From: Zoogloea sp041908905
GTDB lineage: Bacteria; Pseudomonadota; Gammaproteobacteria; Burkholderiales; Rhodocyclaceae
Reading direction: 5' to 3'
DNA length: 64,000 bases
Assembly (NCBI RefSeq): GCF_041908905.1
Contig: NZ_JAYREK010000020.1
Location: 1 to 64,000, forward strand
The notes under the pieces were generated by a model that was not told where the DNA came from, did no database searches, and saw only the letters and a list, made by a program, of their open reading frames with translations. Made by a program: the position numbers and the translations under genes. Of the stretch, positions 37,711 through 45,678 are shown in pieces; position 1 is the stretch's first letter; each line of letters opens with the position of its first letter.

Positions 37711-38400
37711 ATGTATGAATTCGACTGGTCGTCCATCCCCGGGGCGCTGCCCTTCCTGTGGGAGGGCATGAAGGTGTCGCTGGAGATCACGCTCACCGCG
37801 GTGCTCTTCGGCATCGTGTGGGGCACGGCGCTGGCGATGATGCGCCTCTCGGCGGTCAAGCCGCTGGCCTTCCTGGCCGCCAGCTATGTGAACCTGTTCC
37901 GGGCGATCCCGCTGGTGATGGTGCTGCTGTGGTTCTTCCTGATCGTGCCCCAGTTGCTCAAGGGCTTCTTCAACCTGGACCCGAACACCGACGTGCGCCT
38001 CGCCTCGGCGATGGTGGGCTTCGCGCTGTTCGAGTCGGCCTATTACTCCGAGATCATCCGCGCCGGCATCCAGAGCGTCCCCAAGGGCCAGGTGGCCGCC
38101 GCCTCGGCCCTCGGCATGACCTACGCCCAGGCGATGCGCCTGGTGGTGCTGCCCCAGGCCTTCCGCAACATGGTCCCCCTGCTGCTCACTCAGGCCATCG
38201 TGCTGTTCCAGGACACCTCCCTGGTCTATGTGTCGGCCCTGGCCGACTTCTTCGGCGCCGCCTACAAGGTGGGCGACCGCGATGGCCGGCTCGTCGAGCT
38301 GCTGCTCTTTGCCGGTGCCGTCTATTTCGCCGTCTGCTTCGCGGCCTCCCAGCTGGTGCGCCGCTACCAGCAGAAACTCAACGCCCACGTGGCACATTGA
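37711..38400 (+). CDS. gltK: Glutamate/aspartate ABC transporter permease GltK (copy 2)
   Basis: This is the 229-residue second permease, identical to the gene at 1443-2132, with the same GGAGGG ribosome binding site overlapping the gltJ end. The complete identity of a membrane protein across silent positions indicates recent sequence exchange rather than selection on the protein. Confidence 0.95.
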   Translation: MYEFDWSSIPGALPFLWEGMKVSLEITLTAVLFGIVWGTALAMMRLSAVKPLAFLAASYVNLFRAIPLVMVLLWFFLIVPQLLKGFFNLDPNTDVRLASAMVGFALFESAYYSEIIRAGIQSVPKGQVAAASALGMTYAQAMRLVVLPQAFRNMVPLLLTQAIVLFQDTSLVYVSALADFFGAAYKVGDRDGRLVELLLFAGAVYFAVCFAASQLVRRYQQKLNAHVAH

Positions 38401-38414
38401 TTGCGGGCTCACCC

Positions 38415-39143
38415 ATGATTTCGATCCAGAACGTCTCCAAGTTCTACGGCAGTTTCCAGGTGCTCACCGACTGCAGCACCGAAGTGCGGAAAGGCGAGGT
38501 CATCGTGGTCTGCGGCCCGTCGGGCAGCGGCAAGTCCACGCTGATCAAGTGCGTCAATGGCCTCGAGCCCTTCCAGGCCGGCACCATCACCGTCGACGGT
38601 ATCCCGGTGGGCGACCCGAAGACCAACCTGCCCAAGCTGCGCAGCCGGGTCGGCATGGTGTTCCAGCACTTCGAGCTGTTTCCCCACATGAGCATCACCG
38701 ACAACCTCACCATCGCCCAGATCAAGGTGCTCGGCCGCAGCCGCGAGCAGGCGGTGGACAAGGGCCTCAAGCTGCTCGACCGGGTCGGCCTGAAGGCCCA
38801 CGCCGGCAAGTTCCCTGGCCAGCTCTCCGGCGGCCAGCAGCAGCGGGTGGCGATCGCCCGTGCGCTGGCGATGGACCCGATCTGCATGCTCTTCGACGAG
38901 CCCACCTCGGCCCTTGACCCGGAGATGATCAACGAGGTGCTCGACGTGATGGTCGAGCTGGCCCGCGAAGGCATGACCATGATGTGCGTCACCCACGAGA
39001 TGGGCTTCGCGAAAAAGGTGGCCAACCGGGTGATCTTCATGGACCAGGGCCGCATCGTCGAGGACGACAGCAAGGACGCCTTCTTCGGCGCCCCCCGCTC
39101 CGAGCGCGCCCGCCAGTTCCTGGCGCGCATCCTGTCGCACTGA
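38415..39143 (+). CDS. gltL: Glutamate/aspartate ABC transporter ATP-binding protein GltL (copy 2)
   Basis: This 242-residue ATPase has the same Walker A (GPSGSGKST), LSGGQQQR signature and Walker B as copy 1. It differs from about residue 131 onward: AHAGKFPG for AHADKFPG, ELAREG for ELAQEG, FAKKVAN for FARKVAN, MDQGRIV for MDRGQIV, and the end ARILSH for AKILQH. All catalytic motifs are intact, so both should work. An asparaginase gene follows by 19 bases. Confidence 0.95.
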   Translation: MISIQNVSKFYGSFQVLTDCSTEVRKGEVIVVCGPSGSGKSTLIKCVNGLEPFQAGTITVDGIPVGDPKTNLPKLRSRVGMVFQHFELFPHMSITDNLTIAQIKVLGRSREQAVDKGLKLLDRVGLKAHAGKFPGQLSGGQQQRVAIARALAMDPICMLFDEPTSALDPEMINEVLDVMVELAREGMTMMCVTHEMGFAKKVANRVIFMDQGRIVEDDSKDAFFGAPRSERARQFLARILSH

Positions 39144-39162
39144 CGCCTCACCGCCCCACGCC

Positions 39163-40125
39163 ATGATCCATCTCCTCGCCACCGGCGGCACGATCGCCGG
39201 GGAAGCCGATCCCGACGCCCGACCCGGGCGTTACCGCGCCGGCGTGCGGCCGGTGGAGGCGCTTCTCGCCGCGGTGCCCGGGCTAGACGCCCTCGGCCCG
39301 CTCACGGCCCGGCAGATCCTCGCCCTCGACAGCAAGGACATGACGCCGGCCGACTGGCTGACCCTCCTCGCCGCCACCCGGGCCGCCCTGGACGAGCCGG
39401 CCTGCGCGGGGGTGGTGATCCTCCACGGCACCGACACCCTCGAAGAAACCGCCTGGTTCCTGCACCTCACCCTGCCCGCCGGCAAGCCGGTGGTGCTCAC
39501 CGGCGCGATGCGCCCGGCCGACCACCCGGCCGCCGACGGCCCCGCCAACCTGCGGGCGGCGTTACGCCTGGCCGCCAGCCCGGAGGCCTGCGACAAGGGG
39601 GTGCTGGTGGTGATGAACGGCCAGATCTTCGGCGCCCGCGGCGTCGTCAAGGCCCGCAGCACCGGGCTGGACGCCTTCGAATCCCCCGAGCCCTGGCAGT
39701 CCGCCCGGCCCGACGGCCGCTTCGCCGGGCTGCAGGTGGCGGAACTCCCCCGGGTGGACATCCTGCCCGGCTATGCCGGCGCCCCGGCCGACCTGATCGA
39801 CGCCAGCGTCGCCGCCGGCGCCCGAGGGCTGGTGCTGGCCCTCGCCGGCAACGGCAGCGTGCCGGCGGCCTGGCTGCCGGCCCTGCGGGCGGCGCGCCGG
39901 CAGGGCGTGGCGATCGTGCGCGGCAGCCGCGCCGCGGGCCCCGTGGAAGCGGACGCCAACGCCGACGACACGGGCGAAGGCTGGCTCACCGCCGGCGACC
40001 AGCCCCCCCCCAAGGCCCGTATCGCGCTGATGCTCGGCCTGGCCAGCGGGTTGGGCGGCGAAGCCCTGCGCGCGGTGCTGCTGGCCTGCGACGCCGCGCG
40101 GTCCATCAGGCCGGCGCCGGCGTGA
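39163..40125 (+). CDS. L-asparaginase
   Basis: The enzyme hydrolyses asparagine to aspartate and ammonium. The 320-residue protein has the first catalytic Thr in LLATGGTIAGE (Thr near residue 9) and the second in ILHGTDTLEETAW (Thr-Asp near residue 89). It also has VLTGAMRPADHPAADG and the C-terminal small domain with GNGSVPAAW. No signal peptide is present, so it is cytoplasmic despite the type II-like motif set. Being the last gene of the second glt operon, it fits a pathway using imported or internally made acidic amino acids and their amides. Confidence 0.92.
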   Translation: MIHLLATGGTIAGEADPDARPGRYRAGVRPVEALLAAVPGLDALGPLTARQILALDSKDMTPADWLTLLAATRAALDEPACAGVVILHGTDTLEETAWFLHLTLPAGKPVVLTGAMRPADHPAADGPANLRAALRLAASPEACDKGVLVVMNGQIFGARGVVKARSTGLDAFESPEPWQSARPDGRFAGLQVAELPRVDILPGYAGAPADLIDASVAAGARGLVLALAGNGSVPAAWLPALRAARRQGVAIVRGSRAAGPVEADANADDTGEGWLTAGDQPPPKARIALMLGLASGLGGEALRAVLLACDAARSIRPAPA

Positions 40126-40138
40126 TCACGGGCCGGCG

Positions 40139-41926
40139 CTAAGCCGCCCGCTGCCCCCGCTCCTTGCGGGCAAAGGCGGCGCGGGCCTCTTCCAGGATCT
40201 GTGCCAGCTCATCCCGCGACGCCTTGGACGACTGGATGAGCTGCCCCTCGTCGTGGAGGATCGCCTGCTGGCGGGCCAGCAGGTCGGCGTCGTGGCGGGC
40301 GAAGCGGCTCACCAGCTGCTCGGCCAGGGCCGGCGGCTCATGGAGCAGCTCGAGGGTCCACCGGGCCAGCTCCAGGCTGGCCGGCAGGGTCTCGCGGATC
40401 TGGCGCTGGATGCCCAGGTCCATCAGGCGGCTGGCGTGAAAGCGGTTGCGCGCCCGGGCGACGATCTGCACATGGGGGAAATGCCGGCGCACCAGCTCGG
40501 CGGTACGCAGCGACGCCTCCACATCGTCGATCGCCAGCACCAGGACCTTGGCCTCGCCCAGCTGCGCCGCATGCAGCAGGTCCAGGTTGCCGGCGTCTCC
40601 GTAGAACACCTTCAGGCCGAACTTGCGCACCACGTCCACGTGCTCCGGGTCGGCGTCCAGCGCGGTGAAGGGCACCCCGCGGGCCAGCAACAGGCGGCCG
40701 ACGATCTGCCCCATCCGCCCGAAACCGGCAATCACCACCTCCGCCCCGCCGTCCGGCATGGTGTCGAAGTCCCGCTGCGGCGCGGCCTTGTTCTCGGCCT
40801 GGGCCAGGCGGTCGCCGAGCATCAGCAGCAGGGGCGACAGGGCCATCGACAGCGCCACCACCAGGGTCAGCTTGTCGGCCTGCACCTCGCCGAGCACCCG
40901 GAAAGACTGGGCCGCGTCGAACAGCACGAAGGCGAACTCGCCGCCCTGGGCCAGCGCCAGCGCCAGCGGCCGCGCGTCGGCCTTGCAGCCGCCGATCAGG
41001 CGGCGCAGGGCATACAACGTCACGAACTTGATGACCACCAGGCCCAGCGTCAGACCGAGGATCTGCCACGGGAACTTCACCAGCAGGCTGAGGTTGGTGG
41101 ACATCCCCACGGCCATGAAGAAGAGGCCGAGCAGCAGCCCCTGGAAGGGCGCGATGGAGGCTTCCAGCTCGTGGCGGAACGCCGAATCGGCCAGCAGCAC
41201 CCCGGCCACGAAGGCACCCAGGGACATCGACAGGCCGCCGGCCTGCATCATCAGCGCCAGGCCCAGCACGGTGACCAGCGCCGCGGCGGTGAACATCTCG
41301 CGGCTGTTGACCCGCGCCACGTGGCGGAACAGCGCGTTGAGGAGCGGCCGGCCGACCACCGCCACCACCACCAGCAGCCCGAGGCCCACGCCGGGGTGGG
41401 TCAACGCGGTGGGCTTGCCGGTGCCAAACAGGGGGATCAGGGCCAGCAGCGGGATCACCGACAGATCCTGGAACAGCAGGATCGCGAAGGCCTCGCGCCC
41501 GTGGCGGGTCGACAGCTCGCCCCGCTCGGAGAGGGTCGGCAGCACGAAGGCCGTGGACGACAGGGCCAGGATGATCCCGACCACCGCCGCCGCCGGCACC
41601 GACAGCCCCAGATAACGCCCCGCCGCCGCCAGCGCCAGCGCCGCCCCGGCCAGCTGCAGCGCCCCCAGCCCGAACACCGAGCGGCGCAGGGCCCACAGGC
41701 GCGAGGGCTTCAGCTCCAGCCCGATCACGAAGAGCAGCAGCACCACCCCGAGCTCGGCCGTGTGCAGCAGGTTGTCCGGGTCACGCACCAGCTTGATGCC
41801 GAAGGGGCCGATCAGCATGCCCACCGCGAGATAGCCGAGCACCGTCCCCAGACCCGCCCGCTTGAACAGCGGCACGAAGACGACGGACGCCAGCAGGAGG
41901 GCGGCAAAGGTGGTCAGGGATTGCAT
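40139..41926 (-). CDS. Kef-type monovalent cation:proton antiporter (CPA2) with TrkA-N domain
   Basis: The 595-residue protein has a CPA2 antiporter domain of about twelve helices (residues 5-385), with GVVLLLFVIGLELKPSRLW and LALSSTAFVLPTL. A TrkA-N NAD-binding domain follows (VVIAGFGRMGQIVGRLLL near residue 425), then a C-terminal helical region. KefB/KefC are glutathione-gated potassium efflux systems; YbaL-like relatives share the layout, so the exact type is open. The ATG at 41926 was chosen because homology begins at MQSLTTFAALLLAS. It is convergent with the asparaginase gene. Confidence 0.9.
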   Translation of the reverse strand: MQSLTTFAALLLASVVFVPLFKRAGLGTVLGYLAVGMLIGPFGIKLVRDPDNLLHTAELGVVLLLFVIGLELKPSRLWALRRSVFGLGALQLAGAALALAAAGRYLGLSVPAAAVVGIILALSSTAFVLPTLSERGELSTRHGREAFAILLFQDLSVIPLLALIPLFGTGKPTALTHPGVGLGLLVVVAVVGRPLLNALFRHVARVNSREMFTAAALVTVLGLALMMQAGGLSMSLGAFVAGVLLADSAFRHELEASIAPFQGLLLGLFFMAVGMSTNLSLLVKFPWQILGLTLGLVVIKFVTLYALRRLIGGCKADARPLALALAQGGEFAFVLFDAAQSFRVLGEVQADKLTLVVALSMALSPLLLMLGDRLAQAENKAAPQRDFDTMPDGGAEVVIAGFGRMGQIVGRLLLARGVPFTALDADPEHVDVVRKFGLKVFYGDAGNLDLLHAAQLGEAKVLVLAIDDVEASLRTAELVRRHFPHVQIVARARNRFHASRLMDLGIQRQIRETLPASLELARWTLELLHEPPALAEQLVSRFARHDADLLARQQAILHDEGQLIQSSKASRDELAQILEEARAAFARKERGQRAA

Positions 41927-42243
41927 GGGCGGGGAGGACGCGGGCCTTCGGAGCGGTAACCCATCGAGTTTCTCACAAAGCCCCCTCGCCGACCGGGCGT
42001 CGAAGGATCTGGAAACAATCGACGGCCCCCTTCGCCCCGATGAAAACCCAAATCGGGCGTCGGATTTTCTTACAGCGCGGGCGCTCCCCCGCGCCACGCG
42101 TCATTCCCCAGGGCGCCGGGCGAGGGGTCAGGCCGGGGAGATACACCATATTCGATGTTTTTATAAAAATTGGCACATTTACTGCTTCATGAGTGTCGGG
42201 CGCATGGTTTTCAACGTATCTCTCACCATTACCGGAGACGACA
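41927..42243. other. Intergenic region upstream of the PEP-CTERM gene
   Basis: These 317 bases lie between the divergent antiporter and PEP-CTERM genes. They hold an AT-richer patch around 42150-42185 with a sigma-54 promoter. The upstream part would hold the activator sites, which were not identified. No gene was seen. Confidence 0.6.
42170..42187 (+). promoter_or_regulatory. Sigma-54 (RpoN) promoter of the PEP-CTERM gene
   Basis: TTGGCAC at 42170-42176 and TGCTT at 42183-42187 place the invariant -24 GG and -12 GC exactly ten bases apart. The predicted transcript starts near 42197, about 47 bases before the ATG. PEP-CTERM genes in exosortase-bearing bacteria are known targets of RpoN with the PrsK/PrsR pair. 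Confidence 0.75.
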
Positions 42244-43329
42244 ATGAAATCGGCAAAAAAAAGGATCGTGCACACACTGACCGCCGCCGCCACCTGTGCT
42301 GCGATGGTCTCCCCCGCGGCGGCCTTTGACCTGACCGGCGGCTACTACATGACCTACGGCGATGCGAACTCCTATTCGCTACCGATCAATGGTCTGGAAG
42401 TGATGGCCGGCCCGGGACAGATCGACCTCTACACCAAGCTGGGGCTGCAGAGCCAGCTCGGCAACCCGATCGCCGGCATGGACGACGCCTTCGACACGCC
42501 GAGCGCCAACAACATCAAGGGCTTCCGCATGGGCAGCGGCAACGAACCCGGCAGCGCCAGCCCGGAAGGCAGCTGGGACCGCATCGGCTGGTGGGACAGC
42601 TCCCTGGAGGCCCTCGACACAGCCCTCGACCTGAGCAGGAACGCGCCGGTCTTCTTCTTCGCCAACAACGAGACCGGCTACGGCGACAACCTGGCGGGCT
42701 GGGCGCGGGTCGAACTGACCCACAACGGCGTGGTGATCGGCCGCTACGACCTCACCAACGACGACCACGACCCGACGAACGGGCTGCCCGGCTACGGCGC
42801 CCCGCCGGTCGGCGGCGGGGTTGCGGGCACCGGCGCCCCGCTGGCCGACGTCCAGCGCTACACCTCGGACGGCGCCGCGCCACAGGTCACGGACTTCCTG
42901 ATGTCCGGCGGGCTGGTCTGCGCCGACGCCAGCGGGATGGTGGATTGCAGCCAGCCCCACCTCTTCGAGTTCCAGCACAACCTGGGGGGCGACCGGGCCG
43001 CCTACGCGATCGTTTTCCCGGAGCTCAACGTCAAACTGGCCGACGTGCTCGACACCCTCGCCTCCAACGTCAATCCGGGTGAAACCCTGGCGAACTACGC
43101 GCTCCACGTGGACTTCCGCCTGGGCTGCGGGCCGGAAGGCGCCTTCCCGCAGGTGCCCGCCGGTGGCGGCAGCGCCTGCGACCCCGACTACGCCCTCAAC
43201 GGCGGCAGCGAGAAGGTGTTCATCGGCACGATGGAGAACGTCCAGCGCGTTCCCGAACCCGCCTCGGCCGCCCTGGCCGCCGTGGGCCTGCTGGGGGCTT
43301 TCGCCCTGCGGCGCAAGCCCACGGCCTGA
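42244..43329 (+). CDS. PEP-CTERM sorting-domain surface protein
   Basis: The 361-residue protein has a signal peptide to about residue 27 (MVSPAAAFDL). A long acidic, Asn/Gly/Asp-rich mature part follows, with a few Cys. The C-terminal PEP-CTERM signal is VPEPASAALAAVGLLGAF then ALRRKP. This signal is recognised by exosortase EpsH/XrtA, encoded elsewhere, which anchors or releases the protein in connection with exopolysaccharide. The specific function is unknown. The ATG at 42244 follows a GGAGAC ribosome binding site. An intrinsic terminator follows, so it is a single-gene unit. Confidence 0.92.
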   Translation: MKSAKKRIVHTLTAAATCAAMVSPAAAFDLTGGYYMTYGDANSYSLPINGLEVMAGPGQIDLYTKLGLQSQLGNPIAGMDDAFDTPSANNIKGFRMGSGNEPGSASPEGSWDRIGWWDSSLEALDTALDLSRNAPVFFFANNETGYGDNLAGWARVELTHNGVVIGRYDLTNDDHDPTNGLPGYGAPPVGGGVAGTGAPLADVQRYTSDGAAPQVTDFLMSGGLVCADASGMVDCSQPHLFEFQHNLGGDRAAYAIVFPELNVKLADVLDTLASNVNPGETLANYALHVDFRLGCGPEGAFPQVPAGGGSACDPDYALNGGSEKVFIGTMENVQRVPEPASAALAAVGLLGAFALRRKPTA

Positions 43330-43351
43330 AAGCGGCGCAGCGGGACACTCG

Positions 43352-43377
43352 AGGCCGGGGGCGACCCCGGCCTTTTT
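43352..43377 (+). terminator. Intrinsic terminator of the PEP-CTERM gene
   Basis: A perfect nine-base-pair stem AGGCCGGGG/CCCCGGCCT with a GCGA loop is followed by TTTTT. It begins 22 bases after the stop codon. Confidence 0.9.
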
Positions 43378-43567
43378 CGTGGGTGCACCGCCGCCGAAAA
43401 GCCCCTCCCGCGGCCTGACTCACCGCATTTTCCCCTGCCGGCACGCCGTTCTGTCGGCATTTCTTACACTCGCCGGCCGCTTTTTGCAGCCTCGGACGTT
43501 GCCGTGCCGGGCTTCGAGCCTGTTCCGCGGCGTGACAAGGCCATGGGGAAATATGTGCTCCGGCGCC

Positions 43568-43612
43568 GAAATATCTAAATTTTAAAAAATTTTTAAAAAT
43601 AAAAAATATTTC
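43568..43612. other. 45-bp AT-only island bounded by inverted repeats
   Basis: Apart from its terminal G and C and one internal C, this stretch is all A and T, in DNA that is otherwise strongly GC-rich. It begins GAAATAT and ends ATATTTC, which are inverted copies, and the centre has A and T runs. No gene or typical promoter explains it. Confidence 0.8.
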
Positions 43613-43764
43613 ATGGGTGGCGGACCCGCCTGCCCGCCGGGCCGCACCCGTTCATCGGGCCCCGGCGCGCTTGTCGGTGGTTTTTACGTTGTCGCGTGCG
43701 CGCCGGCGGTCGCACCGGGGGCCGGAAACATCGGGCCGGCCACCACTCCAGGCGCTGGGCGCCC

Positions 43765-44706
43765 TTACAGGCCGGGGTCCTCGCCGCCCCCGGCCAGCGC
43801 TGCATCCACGACCCGCCGACTCAGGTGCGGCGCGAAGAGCTCGATGAAGGCATACACGTAGCCGCGCAGCCAGGCGTTGCGGCGCACCCCGATCCGCGTG
43901 GTGCTGGACTCGAAGAGATGGGCGGCATCCACCATGCCCAGCCCGCGGTCGGCCACCGGATCGTAGGCCATCCGCGCCAGGATCCCGATGCCCAGCCCCA
44001 TCCCCACGTAGGTCTTGATGATGTCCGAGTCGATCGCCGTGAGCACCACGTTGGGCTTGAGGCCGCGGCCCATGAAGGCCTTGTTGATCTGGTTGCGCCC
44101 GGTGAAGGCGAAATCGTAGGTGATGACCGGATAGCGCGCGATGGCCTCCAGGGTCAGCGGCTGGGTGCTGAGGATGGGGTGGCGCAGGGGCGCGATCACG
44201 CAACGGTTCCACTGGTAGCAGGGCAGCATCACCAGGCTGCCCTCCTCGGCGATGGCCTCGGTGGCGATGGCGATGTCGGCTTCGCCGGAGAGCACGTATT
44301 CGCAGACCTGGCGAGGGCTGCCCTGATGCAGGGACAGGCGCACGTTGGGGTAGCGCGTCACGAAGGCCTGGATCACCGGCGGCAGGGCGTAGCGCGCCTG
44401 GGTATGGGTGGTGGCGATGGACAGGCTGCCGCTGGCTTCGTTGCTGAACTCGGCCCCCACCTGGCGCAGGTTGTCCATGTCGAGGAGCATCCGCTCGGCG
44501 ATCGTCAGCACCTGCTGGCCCGGCTCGGTGATCGCCACCAGGCGCTTGCCGTGGCGCACGAAGATCTCGACGCCCAGTTCCTCCTCGAGCAGGCGGATCT
44601 GCTTGGAAACGCCGGGCTGGGAGGTGAACAGCGCCTCGGCGGCCTCGGAGACATTGAGCCCGTGCCGGGCCACTTCGAACACGTAACGCAGTTGCTGGAT
44701 GTTCAT
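43765..44706 (-). CDS. cysB: LysR-type regulator CysB
   Basis: CysB activates sulfate assimilation genes and responds to N-acetylserine or O-acetylserine. The 313-residue protein has the LysR helix-turn-helix at residues 1-60 (LRYVFEVARHGLNVSEAAEALFTSQPGVSKQIRLLE). The effector domain includes TTHTQARYALPPVIQAF, a strong CysB signature. It is divergent from the sulfur operon it should control. The usual length is 313-324. (The helix-turn-helix core is VSEAAEALFTSQPGVSKQIR.). Confidence 0.94.
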   Translation of the reverse strand: MNIQQLRYVFEVARHGLNVSEAAEALFTSQPGVSKQIRLLEEELGVEIFVRHGKRLVAITEPGQQVLTIAERMLLDMDNLRQVGAEFSNEASGSLSIATTHTQARYALPPVIQAFVTRYPNVRLSLHQGSPRQVCEYVLSGEADIAIATEAIAEEGSLVMLPCYQWNRCVIAPLRHPILSTQPLTLEAIARYPVITYDFAFTGRNQINKAFMGRGLKPNVVLTAIDSDIIKTYVGMGLGIGILARMAYDPVADRGLGMVDAAHLFESSTTRIGVRRNAWLRGYVYAFIELFAPHLSRRVVDAALAGGGEDPGL

Positions 44707-44735
44707 GGGAAACGCGCCGGGCAGCCCCGGGGAGC

Positions 44736-44759
44736 CTATATAACTTTTTGTTCTTATAG
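44736..44759. promoter_or_regulatory. Candidate CysB operator in the cysB-tauE gap
   Basis: CTATATAAC and GTTCTTATAG form an imperfect dyad around TTTTT, 30 bases from the cysB start and upstream of a TACAAT element at 44799-44804 facing the sulfur operon. LysR-type regulators bind such AT-rich dyads between divergent genes. The assignment to CysB is inferred from position. Confidence 0.45.
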
Positions 44760-44831
44760 TTTAACCCAGCAAAGCTATTTGCCCATAACCGCTGCCATTA
44801 CAATGCGGCGCACAAGATTTCGAGGGTCATC

Positions 44832-45611
44832 ATGGACATTGCTTACACCGTTGCCGGCTTTTCCGTCGGCGCCATCGTCGGCCTCACCGGGGTCGGCGGC
44901 GGCTCGCTGATGACGCCGCTGCTGGTCCTGCTGTTCGGCATCCACCCCTCGGTGGCGGTCGGCACCGACCTGCTCTACGCCGCCATCACCAAGGCCGGCG
45001 GGACCCTGGCCCACGGGCTGAAGGGCACCGTCGACTGGGCCATCACCCGCCGGCTCGCCCTCGGCAGCATCCCGGCCGCGGCGCTGACCCTGCTCGTCCT
45101 CGGCCAGCTGGCGCCCGGCGGCATCGGCGGCGCGACGGGGCTGATCAAGGTGGCCCTCGGCGTGGCGCTGCTGCTCACCGCGGTGGCGATCATCTTCCGC
45201 AAGCAGATCCAGGCCTTTGCCCTCCGCCACTCGGACGGGCGCGAGAACCCGCGCCGCACGGCCACCCTCACCGTCGTCACCGGCGCCGTGCTCGGCGTGC
45301 TGGTGTCGATCTCGTCGGTGGGCGCCGGCGCCCTCGGCGTGAGCGCCCTGTTCTTCCTCTACCCCCGCCTGCCGACCCTGCGCATCGTCGGCAGCGACAT
45401 CGCCCACGCGGTGCCCCTCACCCTGGTGGCCGGCATCGGCCACTGGTTCCTGGGCAGCGTCGACTGGTCGCTGCTGGGCAGCCTGCTGATCGGCTCGCTG
45501 CCGGGCATCTGGCTGGGGAGCCACGTTTCCACCCGGGTGCCCGACCGGGTGCTGCGCCCCATCCTGGCCGGCATGCTGGTCCTGGTGGGTGGCAAACTGA
45601 TTGCGGCCTGA
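44832..45611 (+). CDS. TauE/SafE family permease
   Basis: The 259-residue protein has about eight membrane helices in two repeats. It opens with the family's VGAIVGLTGVGGGSLMTPLLV and has a second copy-like segment (GAVLGVLVSISSVGAGALGV). TauE/SafE proteins move sulfonates, sulfite or other organic anions. First in the cys operon and divergent from cysB, it may export excess sulfite or import sulfate; direction is unknown. The gene before cysI in many Rhodocyclales is of this type. Confidence 0.88.
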   Translation: MDIAYTVAGFSVGAIVGLTGVGGGSLMTPLLVLLFGIHPSVAVGTDLLYAAITKAGGTLAHGLKGTVDWAITRRLALGSIPAAALTLLVLGQLAPGGIGGATGLIKVALGVALLLTAVAIIFRKQIQAFALRHSDGRENPRRTATLTVVTGAVLGVLVSISSVGAGALGVSALFFLYPRLPTLRIVGSDIAHAVPLTLVAGIGHWFLGSVDWSLLGSLLIGSLPGIWLGSHVSTRVPDRVLRPILAGMLVLVGGKLIAA

Positions 45612-45678
45612 ACGCTCCGAACGACAATAGCCTCCCCGGGCGCCGCCGCCCGGCTCGAAAAACAGACAGGAACCCAGC

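Larger units (their letters stand above)
36269..39143 (+). repeat. Long direct repeat, copy 2 (gltIJKL)
   Basis: This is the partner of bases 1-2875, identical as far as about 38805. Because copy 1 is cut by the window edge, the shared tract may extend further left than 36269 into gltI or its promoter. Confidence 0.95.
43330..43764. other. Intergenic region between the PEP-CTERM gene and cysB
   Basis: These 435 bases hold the terminator at 43352-43377 and the AT-rich island at 43568-43612. The genes on both sides point into the region, so no promoter is needed for them. No convincing gene was found. Confidence 0.55.

Noticed and set aside
43652..44212. An alternative minus-strand frame overlapping the cysB 3' half
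   Set aside because: It is the cysB region in another phase; the CysB frame carries the full LysR fold.
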